Shown: positions 1 through 6,370 of the stretch, piece after piece
Position numbering within the stretch: the stretch's first letter is position 1
Layout of the letters: every line of letters begins with the position of its first letter
Source: CAVEFW01 sp964579575
Lineage (GTDB): Bacteria; Actinomycetota; Coriobacteriia; Coriobacteriales; Eggerthellaceae
DNA: 10,918 nt
Assembly: GCA_964579575.1 (NCBI GenBank)
Contig: CAZOGL010000052.1
Location: 1 to 10,918, forward strand
Direction: 5' to 3'
Made by a program: the position numbers and the translations under genes
Notes under the pieces: model-generated
Databases searched by the model: none
What the model saw: only the letters and a program-made list of their open reading frames with translations
Told to the model about the DNA's origin: nothing

Positions 1-56
1 TGTTCTTCTTCATCTTCGCCGGCCCGCAGGCCGTCAAGCAGAACTTCGGCAAGTAA
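1..56 (+). CDS. C-terminal end of an upstream gene (partial)
   Basis: Only the last 17 codons are inside the window, ending in TAA at 54-56. They read FFFIFAGPQAVKQNFGK. The phenylalanine/isoleucine-rich start followed by a polar, lysine-containing tail looks like the last membrane segment and cytoplasmic end of a membrane protein such as a transporter, but this is too short to identify. The long terminator that follows at 107-171 supports this as a real gene end on the plus strand. Confidence 0.5.
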   Translation, partial: FFFIFAGPQAVKQNFGK

Positions 57-106
57 TTTGCTGTTTTGCTTTCGTTGTGAAGTAAGAAGTTAGTGAGCTA
101 GCTTCG

Positions 107-171
107 GACCCCGTCCCAAAAGGACCTCGATAACTTCTCTAGCTATCGAGGTCCGGGGATGGGGTCTTTTT
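107..171 (+). terminator. very long intrinsic terminator of the upstream gene
   Basis: An inner perfect 11-bp stem (ggacctcgata 122-132 with tatcgaggtcc 144-154) is continued by an outer stem (gacccc 107-112 with ggggtc 161-166, plus gtccc 113-117 with gggat 156-160, G155 bulged), then TTTTTG. The total stem is about 22 bp, much longer than most intrinsic terminators. It ends the gene that enters from the left edge. Confidence 0.85.
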
Positions 172-220
172 GTTGTGTAAGAGGGAATCGGGAAACATAA
201 GCCTTGCTTGCTACAAGACA

Positions 221-262
221 AAAGAAGAGACCCTGCACATCATCTTGCGCAGGGTCTCTTTT
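221..262 (-). terminator. bidirectional terminator, end of the LURP-one-like gene
   Basis: An 11-bp perfect stem (agagaccctgc 226-236 with gcagggtctct 249-259) has T's on the plus-strand right side (TTTT 259-262) and A-rich sequence on the left (aaagaa 221-226), which is a U-run on the minus transcript. It lies about 25 bp beyond the stop of the minus-strand gene 287-952, so its main job is probably to end that transcript; it may also back up the terminator at 107-171. Confidence 0.8.
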
Positions 263-286
263 GTAACTATGAAAAAGTTTTGCTCT

Positions 287-952
287 CTATTTCTTTTTGG
301 GGTCGGGAAGCTGCGACTTTCTAATCTTTTCGGTACGGATAATCTCGTTTCTTCCCTCGGCGGTCAGTTTGTCGAGTTCCTCCTTGGTGTAACCTTTTTC
401 GAAAAAGTAATCCTTAACCTTTACCAGGAGATTCCTCTTGGGATCGCCTTCGCCGAGGCTTAGACCCTCAAAATCCTCTTTAATCATAATGGCGACCACG
501 GCCGCCGCAGCTGGACGAAGCTTGCTGCGGTCGCGAATACGGATCTCAAAACATGGTCCGCGATCTTTCCAATTGTCGAGGCGATAGATGATAACGTCTT
601 TCTTGCGGGATTCCTGATTGTAGAAACACTGCTTCGCATCCTTGAGCGAGCCATACATCTTCCACATCATACCCTCGAAGAAGTAGTGCTCGTAAATCGT
701 ATAGGTCTTCAAGACATAGGTCCATTTATCAACGCGAACGTCATAGGTCAGTGCTTTAAAGTCTGGCTTGATTCGGGCGATTTGACCGCCGGTGGGACCA
801 AGAAGTTGTACGCGATCCCTCTCGCCTTTCCAACCACTTTCGCCGTGTACGGTGCAAAATGGCAAATTGTCCTCATACCAAATTTCGAAATCAGTGCGAT
901 TATGCACGCCATCGATGGGGGCATAAAGCTTGTATACATCTTTGACAGACAT
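287..952 (-). CDS. LURP-one/Tubby-C-terminal-like protein of unknown function
   Basis: A 221-aa protein. The start is the ATG at 952-950 (MSVKDVYKLY), preceded by a good AGAGGAG ribosome binding site; a TTG six codons upstream lies before that site and is unlikely. No signal peptide or membrane segment is visible. The middle is rich in alternating hydrophobic/polar strands with Gly turns (residues 45-160), including YDVRVD (70-75), MYGSL (99-103) and a hydrophobic stretch AAAAVVAIMIKEDF (148-161). That layout recalls the LURP-one-related/Tubby C-terminal beta-barrel with a central hydrophobic helix, whose bacterial members have no settled role. The C-terminus (175-221) is charged and ends in DPKKK. 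It is transcribed alone, divergently from the FKBP gene. The family call is pattern recognition only. Confidence 0.75.
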   Translation of the reverse strand: MSVKDVYKLYAPIDGVHNRTDFEIWYEDNLPFCTVHGESGWKGERDRVQLLGPTGGQIARIKPDFKALTYDVRVDKWTYVLKTYTIYEHYFFEGMMWKMYGSLKDAKQCFYNQESRKKDVIIYRLDNWKDRGPCFEIRIRDRSKLRPAAAAVVAIMIKEDFEGLSLGEGDPKRNLLVKVKDYFFEKGYTKEELDKLTAEGRNEIIRTEKIRKSQLPDPKKK

Positions 953-980
953 GAAAACTCCTCTAAACAACAGTCAGATA

Positions 981-986
981 ATTATA
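981..986 (-). promoter_or_regulatory. -10 box for the minus-strand 287-952 gene
   Basis: Read on the minus strand this is a perfect TATAAT, about 29 bp before the ATG at 952, giving a leader of roughly 20-25 nt that contains the AGAGGAG site. No good -35 box stands at the usual 16-18 bp spacing, so the assignment rests on the -10 match and position. The rest of the 156-bp divergent intergenic region (953-1108) shows no clear promoter for the plus-strand FKBP gene. Confidence 0.4.
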
Positions 987-1108
987 TCCCATGCGACTGT
1001 GAAGCCTTATTAATATTCCTAGTTTCAGAGGCAATCCTGAACGAGGTCGGGTATCATCTATAGGTGAAATTTTTTCGTGGGTTTACGAATATTGAGAGAG
1101 GAAATTGA

Positions 1109-1636
1109 ATGGAACTCGGAACTACAGTTACGCTTGCCTATAGGGGCACGCTCGATGATGGAACCATGTTCGGTTACGCCGATGCTGAGAAGCCCATGGT
1201 GTTCCAGACCGGCATGGATCTTGTGATTGACGGTCTTGAGCGCGAGATTCTCGAGATGAATGAGGTCGGCGAGAAAAAGACGTTCACGGTCGGAATGTAT
1301 GACGCTTACGGCGAATATCTCGACAACTTCACGAAGCGCATCAAGAAGGAACTCATTCCCTTTAGCGTGAAGCCTGGTCGTCGTATCTGGATTAATGACG
1401 AAGAGATTGGCAAGACGCCTGCTACGATTATCGATATTGAGAACGGTGAGGTTATCGTGGACATGAACCATCCTCTCTCCGGCAAAGATCTCACTTTTGA
1501 AGTGGAGATACTTGCTCTTGAGGAGCCGCCAGAGAATTTCGTTTCCGCTGCGGAACGTAAGGCAGAACAACAGCGCATGAATCGCATGATCGGCGGTGGC
1601 GGTGCCAATCCTGACGGCGCGGAGTATTTCGACTAG
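1109..1636 (+). CDS. FKBP-type peptidyl-prolyl isomerase, SlyD-like
   Basis: A 175-aa cytoplasmic prolyl isomerase with the split-FKBP layout of SlyD. The first FKBP half (residues 1-70) holds the typical YRGTLDDGTMF and the AYGEY strand (66-70). An insert-in-flap-like chaperone region follows (about 71-115). The second half has DMNHPLSGKDLTFEVEIL (118-135), close to the SlyD D-x-NHPLAGK-x-L-x-F motif. After residue 140 the tail is charged and Gly-rich (MIGGGGANPDGAEYFD); unlike E. coli SlyD it has no His/Cys-rich metal-binding tail. The ATG has a GAGAGGAAA site just upstream. It is convergent with the trigger-factor-like gene, so two folding factors sit side by side upstream of the molybdoenzyme operon. 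Folding of that enzyme is a possible job, inferred only from position. Confidence 0.9.
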   Translation: MELGTTVTLAYRGTLDDGTMFGYADAEKPMVFQTGMDLVIDGLEREILEMNEVGEKKTFTVGMYDAYGEYLDNFTKRIKKELIPFSVKPGRRIWINDEEIGKTPATIIDIENGEVIVDMNHPLSGKDLTFEVEILALEEPPENFVSAAERKAEQQRMNRMIGGGGANPDGAEYFD

Positions 1637-1653
1637 CGTCTCTTTTGTCCATG

Positions 1654-1688
1654 AAAAAAAGAAGGACCGGTCAGGTCCTTCTTTTTTT
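1654..1688 (+). terminator. terminator of the FKBP gene
   Basis: A 15-bp perfect stem (1654-1668 with 1674-1688; core gaaggacc/ggtccttc) with a 5-nt loop. The A-tract on the left and T-tract on the right are part of the stem, so the hairpin can work in both directions. It lies 18 bp after the TAG of the FKBP gene. Confidence 0.9.
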
Positions 1689-1720
1689 GCTGCATTTTCC
1701 GTAGTAGAGAAAGAACTGCA

Positions 1721-1747
1721 AAAAGAAAGAGCCCCTATTGGGGCTCT
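1721..1747 (-). terminator. terminator of the trigger-factor-like gene
   Basis: An 8-bp perfect stem (agagcccc 1728-1735 with ggggctct 1740-1747) with a 4-nt loop, flanked on the left by an A-rich tract (1721-1728) that becomes TTTCTTTT on the minus transcript. It is 36 bp past the stop of the minus-strand gene 1784-2563, so it ends that transcript. Confidence 0.85.
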
Positions 1748-1783
1748 AGGATAAATTACAAGCGTTGCGATTAAGCGTCGAGA

Positions 1784-2563
1784 TTAAACCGTTACGAATG
1801 CGTCGGGGAATTGCTTGTTTGCGTTCAACACGTCAGCGCTGACATCGCCATAGCGGACATACTCGAGGTTCGGGTCGTCATCGCGCTTTACCATGGCGTT
1901 TTCCATGATTTCCTTGAGCGCCTTGGTCTTGCGTGCGTATTCTTCCATGCCAGCAAGACGCCCGTCGGCCTCAATTTGGCGACGCTTGTAGGCCTTCTCC
2001 TCGACCGTGTTTCCAGGGATGATCGCATAGAAGTCCTCTGCGTCGAGGGTGTAGTGGCGGTAGTCTGCATAAGCGGCAAGCGCGGAGTCCTCGCGAAGGC
2101 TCTGAATCGCACGAGCATCAACATCAGCAATGAGTTGCTCTTGGGTAATGCCGCGCTGCTCGCAATAAGACTCGGGGGTTTGGCCGGAGCGACGAAGCAT
2201 ATCGTCGAGACGCATACGAGAGGCGTAAATGCACTCATCGACGAAGTCCTCGGGGATTTCTTCAACCAAGCGCTTTGCGAGCTCAGCGCAGACATAGTTT
2301 TGGTCGGAAAGCTGTTGTGCCTCGCGGTTGTCTTTGTACATGTTGTAACGAATAAAGATCATGAGATCGTTGACGCTGTTAAGCCCGTCAACGTGTTGCT
2401 TAATCCACTGGTCGTTCATCTTCGGCTTTTCGCCGTCCTTGCAAATATTGAGCTCAAGCCAGCGTATGGCCATGCTCTCAACTTCACTTTCAGGAATCCT
2501 CACCTCAGGGCAAACCGCATATACGGGTTCGTAGGAAGTGAGAGTGTAATGTTGCTCAGCCAT
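1784..2563 (-). CDS. trigger-factor C-domain-like chaperone
   Basis: A 259-aa protein, start at the ATG 2563-2561 (MAEQHYTLTS) directly behind a strong AAGGAGAGA site; an ATG 14 codons upstream would place that site inside the gene. Residues 95-185 look like the helical SurA-type arm of trigger factor: EEIPEDFVDECIYASRMR (101-118), then a helix containing LDDMLRRSGQTPESY (119-133), GITQEQLIADVDARAIQSLR (138-157) and a final ALAAYADYRHYTLDAEDF (161-178). This matches the iPe.lv.....l...l...G.t.e.y pattern of trigger factor C-domains. The ribosome-binding GFRxGxxP motif and the FKBP domain of full trigger factor are absent, and at 259 aa it is much shorter than the usual ~430. It therefore looks like a free-standing client-binding chaperone with a charged end (185-259), possibly specialised. 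Two terminators separate it from the FKBP gene, to which it is convergent. Confidence 0.75.
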   Translation of the reverse strand: MAEQHYTLTSYEPVYAVCPEVRIPESEVESMAIRWLELNICKDGEKPKMNDQWIKQHVDGLNSVNDLMIFIRYNMYKDNREAQQLSDQNYVCAELAKRLVEEIPEDFVDECIYASRMRLDDMLRRSGQTPESYCEQRGITQEQLIADVDARAIQSLREDSALAAYADYRHYTLDAEDFYAIIPGNTVEEKAYKRRQIEADGRLAGMEEYARKTKALKEIMENAMVKRDDDPNLEYVRYGDVSADVLNANKQFPDAFVTV

Positions 2564-2590
2564 TCTCTCTCCTTTTTTGAAAAGACAAAA

Positions 2591-2619
2591 CAAATACTCG
2601 CTCACATACGATGTTCCAA
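2591..2619 (-). promoter_or_regulatory. possible promoter of the trigger-factor-like gene
   Basis: On the minus strand, TTGGAA (2619-2614) and TATTTG (2596-2591) are 17 bp apart, the ideal spacing, with transcription expected to start about 20 bp before the ATG at 2563. The boxes are only partial matches (four of six at -35 and three to four at -10), so this is a weak call. Confidence 0.35.
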
Positions 2620-3034
2620 TTTTAACAAAGTTAGAGATAAAGAGTATCGATTCAGCCTAATTTATGGAACCATAGATAAAGCCAATGAGCTTGAAAGCGC
2701 ACGTAAATGTCTATAAAAGTAATTATCCAAGACAAAGACAATGAAGATTTTTAAAATTTTCAAAAAAGCGAATCGAGATGCTGTATCATTTGACTGTCAA
2801 GTCCATATGGCTTTCGTTGCCCCAGACACCTTCGATTGTCACGTGAACCTGATGAGTCAATTTGTAGTGGTAGGAAGCCGAAGAGAAAGATTCGGTCGAG
2901 TTTAACCAAGATAAGTTGTTTATCAGTCGGTGTTGTTGAGGGGCTATGCCAATCCGCTAAGGCAAAATCCCAAGACAGAACTCAATAGGCCGGATGGCTA
3001 TCCTACCGAAAATTGAGAAAGGGAGAGTAATACT
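2620..3034. other. long intergenic region before the molybdoenzyme operon
   Basis: More than 400 bp without a convincing gene. The left part (2620-2780) is clearly more A+T-rich than the rest. I see several small dyads: ccgaa (2878-2882) facing ttcgg (2891-2895), gataa (2910-2914) facing ttatc (2920-2924), and near the start codon ctcaat (2981-2986) facing attgag (3012-3017) with an inner ggat/atcc pair. A TTGACT at 2790-2795 could be a -35 box but has no good -10 at the proper spacing. I could not match the leader to a riboswitch class I know, including the molybdenum-cofactor motif. It probably contains the operon promoter and a 5' leader whose control I cannot read. Confidence 0.5.
2981..3017 (+). 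promoter_or_regulatory. leader hairpin just before the molybdoenzyme ribosome binding site
   Basis: The arms ctcaat and attgag close a structure with an inner short stem (ggat 2993-2996 with atcc 3000-3003, plus tagg/ccta as an alternative). It ends 4 bp before the GGGAGAG ribosome binding site of the 3035 gene. It has no U-run, so it is not a terminator; it might tune translation or mRNA stability. Confidence 0.35.
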
Positions 3035-5371
3035 ATGGCATATGGAAAGCAGTGGCGTGTCGAGCGTCCGGACGGTACGATTGCCACTCGTAGCAACACC
3101 TGGTCTCCTCCGGGATCCCACCCCGTAGGATACGGCGTTAAGGTCATCACCAAGGACGGCGTCCTCCTGCGTATCGAGGGTGACGAGGATAACCCCATCA
3201 CCACCGGTCGTGTTAACGCAATGAACCTCGCACTTCGTGAGTACACCTATGCTCCGAGCCGCGTCATCTACCCGATGAAGCGTGCTTACGAGGATCGTGG
3301 CCTTGACAAGTGGGAGCGCACCACTTGGGACGAAGCCCTCGACACCATTTGCGAGAAGGTTCGTTACTTCCAGAACACTTACGGCCCCGAGTCCATCGTT
3401 TGCTTCGGTGGTACTGGTCGTGAGGCTTGCATTTACTACTATGCACTGACCTTCTCCGTTTTGCAGTCCCCCAACTGCTGCTACACGCAGTCTGGTTGGT
3501 CCTGCTACGGCCCCCGTTGCTCCGTTGCTGACTACGTTCTCGGCGCAGGCTATCCTGAGCTCGACTACGCTGGTCACCTGCCGGGATCTTATCATGATCC
3601 TCGTTACACCCTGTCCAAGTACGTAGTGGTTTGGGGCAAGGAGCCCCTGCCCTCCAATGGTGACGGTTTCTTCGGCCACTGCCTCGTCGACATGATGAAG
3701 CTTGGCTCTCACATCATCTCCATTGACCCGCGTATCACTTGGGTTGGTGCACGTAACGGCAACATCAACCTGCAGGTCCGTCCTCAGACGGACGCCGCAA
3801 TCGCTTTGGGCCTCATCAACCTCATGTTCCAGAACGACGAGTACGATCATGACTTCGTCGAGAACTGGATTTATGGTGTTGACGAGCTCAAGGAGCGCGC
3901 AGCTGAGTATCCGGTCGAGAAGGTTGCAGAGATCTGCGACGTTCCTGCCGAGGATATTGAGCGCGTTGCACACATCATCGGTACTGAGCGCCCGATCGGC
4001 TGGGCTTGGGGTCTGGCATTTGACCAGAACAAGAACGGCGTTCAGCTGTCTCAGGCATTCATCATCCTTGCCGCTATGGCTGGTTCTATCGACCGTCCCG
4101 GCGGCCTGACCCTCGGTCCTCCTTCCGCACTTCTTGGTAAGTGGCGTATGGAGCAGCGTGGCGCTATGACCGACGAGGTCTGGAACCTTCGTATTGGTGC
4201 TGCCGAGTGGCCTGGTCTGTCCACCGGTATGTCCACCACGTCTCCTGACGAGACCCTGAACGTTATGGAGTCCGGCCAGCCTTACCGTCTGCGTATGGCA
4301 TGGTTCAACTCCTCCAACTTCTTGGTTGCAACGTGCTCCGCACAGCCTCGTCGTTGGCATGACGCACTTTGCGAATCCATCGAGTTCTGCGTCATTCAGG
4401 ACATCACTCAGACCCCGACCTCCATGGCAGTAGGCGACTACTTCCTGCCCATGGCAACCTGGTGCGAGCATGACTCCATCGTCCTGACTCACTACGGCCG
4501 CAACACCGTGTTCATGGGCCCCATGAACCGTGCTCTTGATGTGGGCGAGTGCATCTGCGACTCCGAGATCTGCATCCTTTTCGGTGCTTTCTTGAACCCC
4601 GAGTGGTATCCGTGGTACAAGCCGCAGTACAACAATGGTGACACCAACAAGCGTCACCTTGACTGGGATGCTTTGCATGCTGCAAACCAGCAGTTCATGT
4701 CTGACCAGCTCAAGGAGCTCGGCTTTGACTGGGAGTCCTTCCAGGAGCTCGGTCTTTACCAGCCTGGTGCTCATGGCTTCGAGTATGAGAAGTATGAGAA
4801 GGGCATGCTCCGCTTCGACGGCGAGCCTGGCTTCAACACCATTACTGGTCAGATCGAGGCTTACTCGATTCTTTACGAATCCTGGGGCGAGGATCCGCTG
4901 CCTTACTACTACGAGCCCGACTGGAGCCCGGTGCGCCATGCAAACGACGTTCTGTCCAAGCAGTATCCGCTGATCTCCACCTCTGGTTCTCGTCGTTACA
5001 GCTCCTTCCACTCTGAGCATCGTCATGTTCCTTCTCTGCGTCAGATTGATCCGTGGCCGTGGGTCCAGATCAATCCTCAGACTGCCGAGGAGTACGACAT
5101 CACCGATGGCGACTGGGTCGAGGTTTACAACATGTTCGGCGTTGGTCGTTGGAAGGCTGAGGTCACTCCGATCATCAAGCCCGGTATCATCAACTGCGCT
5201 CATGGTTGGTGGTTCCCTGAGCAGGACGGCGAAGAGCCCAACCTGTTCGGTGTATTCAAGTCAAACTTCAACGAACTTGTTCCTCATATGAGCATCAGTA
5301 GGCTCGGCTTCGGTGCTCCTTACAAGGGCGTTATGGTTAATATGCATCGTGTAAACGGTCTTGAGGACTAA
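3035..5371 (+). CDS. molybdopterin (bis-MGD) enzyme, acetylene hydratase-like, lacking the [4Fe-4S] site
   Basis: A 778-aa catalytic subunit of the DMSO-reductase superfamily, with start ATG behind AGGGAGAG. There is no Tat or other signal peptide, so it acts in the cytoplasm. Order seen: N-terminal domain with TWSPPGSHPVGYGVKV (22-37), GRVNAMN (58-64) and YPMKR (79-83); WERTTWDEALD (93-103); a Cys-rich stretch NCCYTQSGWSCYGPRC (147-162) in which Cys157 aligns with the Mo/W-ligating Cys141 of Pelobacter acetylene hydratase; cofactor-binding SIDPRITWVGAR (229-240) and QVRPQTDAAIALGLINLM (247-264); SIDRPGG (351-357); C-terminal molybdopterin-dinucleotide-binding domain (about 640-778) with GSRRYSSFHSEHR (651-663). 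In FeS-containing relatives the N-terminal motifs carry four Cys; here these are replaced (GSHPVGYG, GRVNAMN) and the first Cys of all is C106, so no [4Fe-4S] cluster can form there. Pyrogallol transhydroxylase alpha also lacks this cluster. The substrate is unknown; hydration, transhydroxylation or another non-redox reaction fits best. Confidence 0.93.
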   Translation: MAYGKQWRVERPDGTIATRSNTWSPPGSHPVGYGVKVITKDGVLLRIEGDEDNPITTGRVNAMNLALREYTYAPSRVIYPMKRAYEDRGLDKWERTTWDEALDTICEKVRYFQNTYGPESIVCFGGTGREACIYYYALTFSVLQSPNCCYTQSGWSCYGPRCSVADYVLGAGYPELDYAGHLPGSYHDPRYTLSKYVVVWGKEPLPSNGDGFFGHCLVDMMKLGSHIISIDPRITWVGARNGNINLQVRPQTDAAIALGLINLMFQNDEYDHDFVENWIYGVDELKERAAEYPVEKVAEICDVPAEDIERVAHIIGTERPIGWAWGLAFDQNKNGVQLSQAFIILAAMAGSIDRPGGLTLGPPSALLGKWRMEQRGAMTDEVWNLRIGAAEWPGLSTGMSTTSPDETLNVMESGQPYRLRMAWFNSSNFLVATCSAQPRRWHDALCESIEFCVIQDITQTPTSMAVGDYFLPMATWCEHDSIVLTHYGRNTVFMGPMNRALDVGECICDSEICILFGAFLNPEWYPWYKPQYNNGDTNKRHLDWDALHAANQQFMSDQLKELGFDWESFQELGLYQPGAHGFEYEKYEKGMLRFDGEPGFNTITGQIEAYSILYESWGEDPLPYYYEPDWSPVRHANDVLSKQYPLISTSGSRRYSSFHSEHRHVPSLRQIDPWPWVQINPQTAEEYDITDGDWVEVYNMFGVGRWKAEVTPIIKPGIINCAHGWWFPEQDGEEPNLFGVFKSNFNELVPHMSISRLGFGAPYKGVMVNMHRVNGLED

Positions 5372-5391
5372 TCGAAAGGAAGTGACTGATA

Positions 5392-5748
5392 ATGGCACAG
5401 AAGTATGCATTGTTGGTGGATTACACCTTCTATTCTGGCAACCATGCCGCTGAGATTGCGTGCAAGGAAGAACTCGGTCTGCCTCTCGAGCAGTTCGGCA
5501 TCAAGGAAGTTCAGGTTGGACCTTTCCGCCTTGCTGATGGCACCGATGGTGACAACTGGGAGTGGAACTACATCCCAGTTCCGACTTCCATCTTCTCCAA
5601 GTATTGGGGAACCGATGGTGAGAAGGCCGGCCAGAAGCCTCTGGCTTGCCAGGTCGATGAGTCTGCTTCTATGTACTACGGTACGTTGGAGGACATGATC
5701 GCTAAGATGGCTGAGTTTGACCGTCCGATGGTTTTGTTCCAGCTGTAA
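5392..5748 (+). CDS. ferredoxin-fold beta subunit that has lost its cluster cysteines
   Basis: A 118-aa protein starting 20 bp after the catalytic subunit, behind AAAGGAAG. It reads like the small DmsB/NrfC-type electron-transfer subunits: YALLVDYTFYSGNHAAEIAC (5-24) corresponds to the usual YALLIDYEYCTGCHSCEVAC, followed by the usual KEELGLPLEQFGIKEVQVGP and WEWNYIPVPT (56-65), and later KPLACQ (82-87), MYYGTLEDM (94-102) and MVLFQL (113-118). Of the eight expected cluster ligands only C24 and C86 remain. The others are Y14, N17 and A20 in the first motif and, by position, F68, Y71, E90 and S93 or a close neighbour in the second; I did not place the eighth exactly. Neither [4Fe-4S] cluster could be held. 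The scaffold is otherwise kept, so it is probably a structural partner of the catalytic subunit. The family match is from memory of such proteins, not from a search. Confidence 0.8.
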   Translation: MAQKYALLVDYTFYSGNHAAEIACKEELGLPLEQFGIKEVQVGPFRLADGTDGDNWEWNYIPVPTSIFSKYWGTDGEKAGQKPLACQVDESASMYYGTLEDMIAKMAEFDRPMVLFQL

Positions 5749-5773
5749 GGGCCTCTTAACAGCTTTTAACTCT

Positions 5774-5803
5774 GGGTGGCTATCCGAGAGGGTGGCCACC
5801 CTC
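5774..5803 (+). promoter_or_regulatory. intercistronic hairpin/palindrome inside the operon
   Basis: Between the second and third genes gggtggc (5774-5780) can pair with gccaccc (5795-5801); overlapping this, gagggtggccaccctc (5788-5803) is a perfect 16-bp palindrome. The two folds exclude each other. No U-run follows, so it is unlikely to stop transcription; it may protect the upstream mRNA or set the ratio of subunits. Confidence 0.5.
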
Positions 5804-5835
5804 TGACGAAGTACTATTAAGGGAGGTACATTATC

Positions 5836-6111
5836 ATGACTCGTGAAGAGCTTCTTGATCTCGAGGGCAAGGACATTGCTGCTGCCCTGAACGAGGTCGC
5901 TGCACAAGGTAAGAACAAGCAGGAGTGCATGGACGAGTTCGGTCTGTCCGCTGAGGACATCCGCATCGCCAATGTCTTCTGGGTTAAGGATAAGTGGATG
6001 GCTCGTGCTTGGGGTGGCTACACCTCCACGAAGCGTTCCGGCAACGAGCTCGGCGACACCGCTCAGGGTGTCGGTGGCTCCGATCCTTCCAAGGGTTTTG
6101 CTGGCGTTTAA
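5836..6111 (+). CDS. small protein of unknown function, third gene of the molybdoenzyme operon
   Basis: A 91-aa protein with a strong GGGAGG site 9 bp before the ATG. I do not recognise it. Residues 1-45 are predicted helical and acidic (EELLDLEGKDIAAALNEVAA, then QECMDEFGLSAEDIRIANVF). Residues 46-62 are aromatic and basic (FWVKDKWMARAWGGYTS). The end is Gly/Ser-rich and probably disordered (NELGDTAQGVGGSDPSKGF). It has one Cys (31), no membrane segment and no signal peptide. Its codon use is as biased as the two upstream genes and it is followed by the operon terminator, so it is likely made in similar amounts and may be a third subunit or assembly factor. It is too short for a usual TorD/DmsD-type chaperone. 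Confidence 0.85.
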   Translation: MTREELLDLEGKDIAAALNEVAAQGKNKQECMDEFGLSAEDIRIANVFWVKDKWMARAWGGYTSTKRSGNELGDTAQGVGGSDPSKGFAGV

Positions 6112-6130
6112 TCGCTAAGTCTTATACCTA

Positions 6131-6303
6131 GCCTTGGGCCCACCGTTTCGGCGGTGGGCCTTTTTGCGTTGATGGAATTAAGGTCGAGATAGGCGCGTCC
6201 AAGGTGTTGGCTTCGGCTGTGGACCTTTTGCGTCGTTGGAAATCATCTCATCGTGCTGAACCTGAGCCTCCGCAGTTTTTGCTGTGGACCTCTTTGCGTC
6301 GCT
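6131..6303 (+). repeat. three degenerate copies of a 65-bp unit derived from a terminator
   Basis: The core gtggrcc followed by a T-rich stretch and gcgt occurs at 6154-6160, 6219-6225 and 6284-6290, exactly 65 bp apart each time. Flanking similarity covers about 20-30 bp (for example ttcggc before the first two copies and gcgtcg after the last two). The first copy is the working operon terminator; the third can still form a weak hairpin (tccgcag with ctgtgga around ttttt); the second is decayed. This looks like old tandem duplication of the terminator region. No gene is seen in 6166-6463. Confidence 0.6.
6137..6165 (+). terminator. terminator of the molybdoenzyme operon
   Basis: A perfect 9-bp G+C-rich stem (ggcccaccg 6137-6145 with cggtgggcc 6152-6160), 6-nt loop, then TTTTT (6161-6165). 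It follows the stop of the third gene by 25 bp and defines the operon end. The arm sequence ggcccac/gtgggcc is shared with the terminator at 6953-6981. Confidence 0.93.
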
Positions 6304-6370
6304 AATTAATTATTGCGGATACGACTAAGACGCATCTTCTATGCATCGCAGAAATGAACATGCCTTCGTT

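Noticed and set aside
1811..2716. 301-codon plus-strand open frame
   Set aside because: Antisense to the trigger-factor-like gene, which has a strong ribosome binding site and terminator; the plus frame has neither.
2741..2905. 54-codon open frame (MKIFKIFKKA...) before the molybdoenzyme operon
   Set aside because: No ribosome binding site before its ATG and no recognisable content; could be a leader peptide but nothing supports it.
2870..3034. Molybdenum-cofactor or other known riboswitch in the operon leader
   Set aside because: I could not match conserved cores of riboswitches that I know; only simple dyads are visible.
2957..5203. 748-codon open frame on the minus strand
   Set aside because: It lies opposite the clear molybdopterin enzyme gene, has no family features, and arises from the C-ending codon bias of that gene.
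6131..6303. CRISPR array
   Set aside because: Only three poorly conserved copies with terminator-like cores; spacers and repeats are not of CRISPR type.
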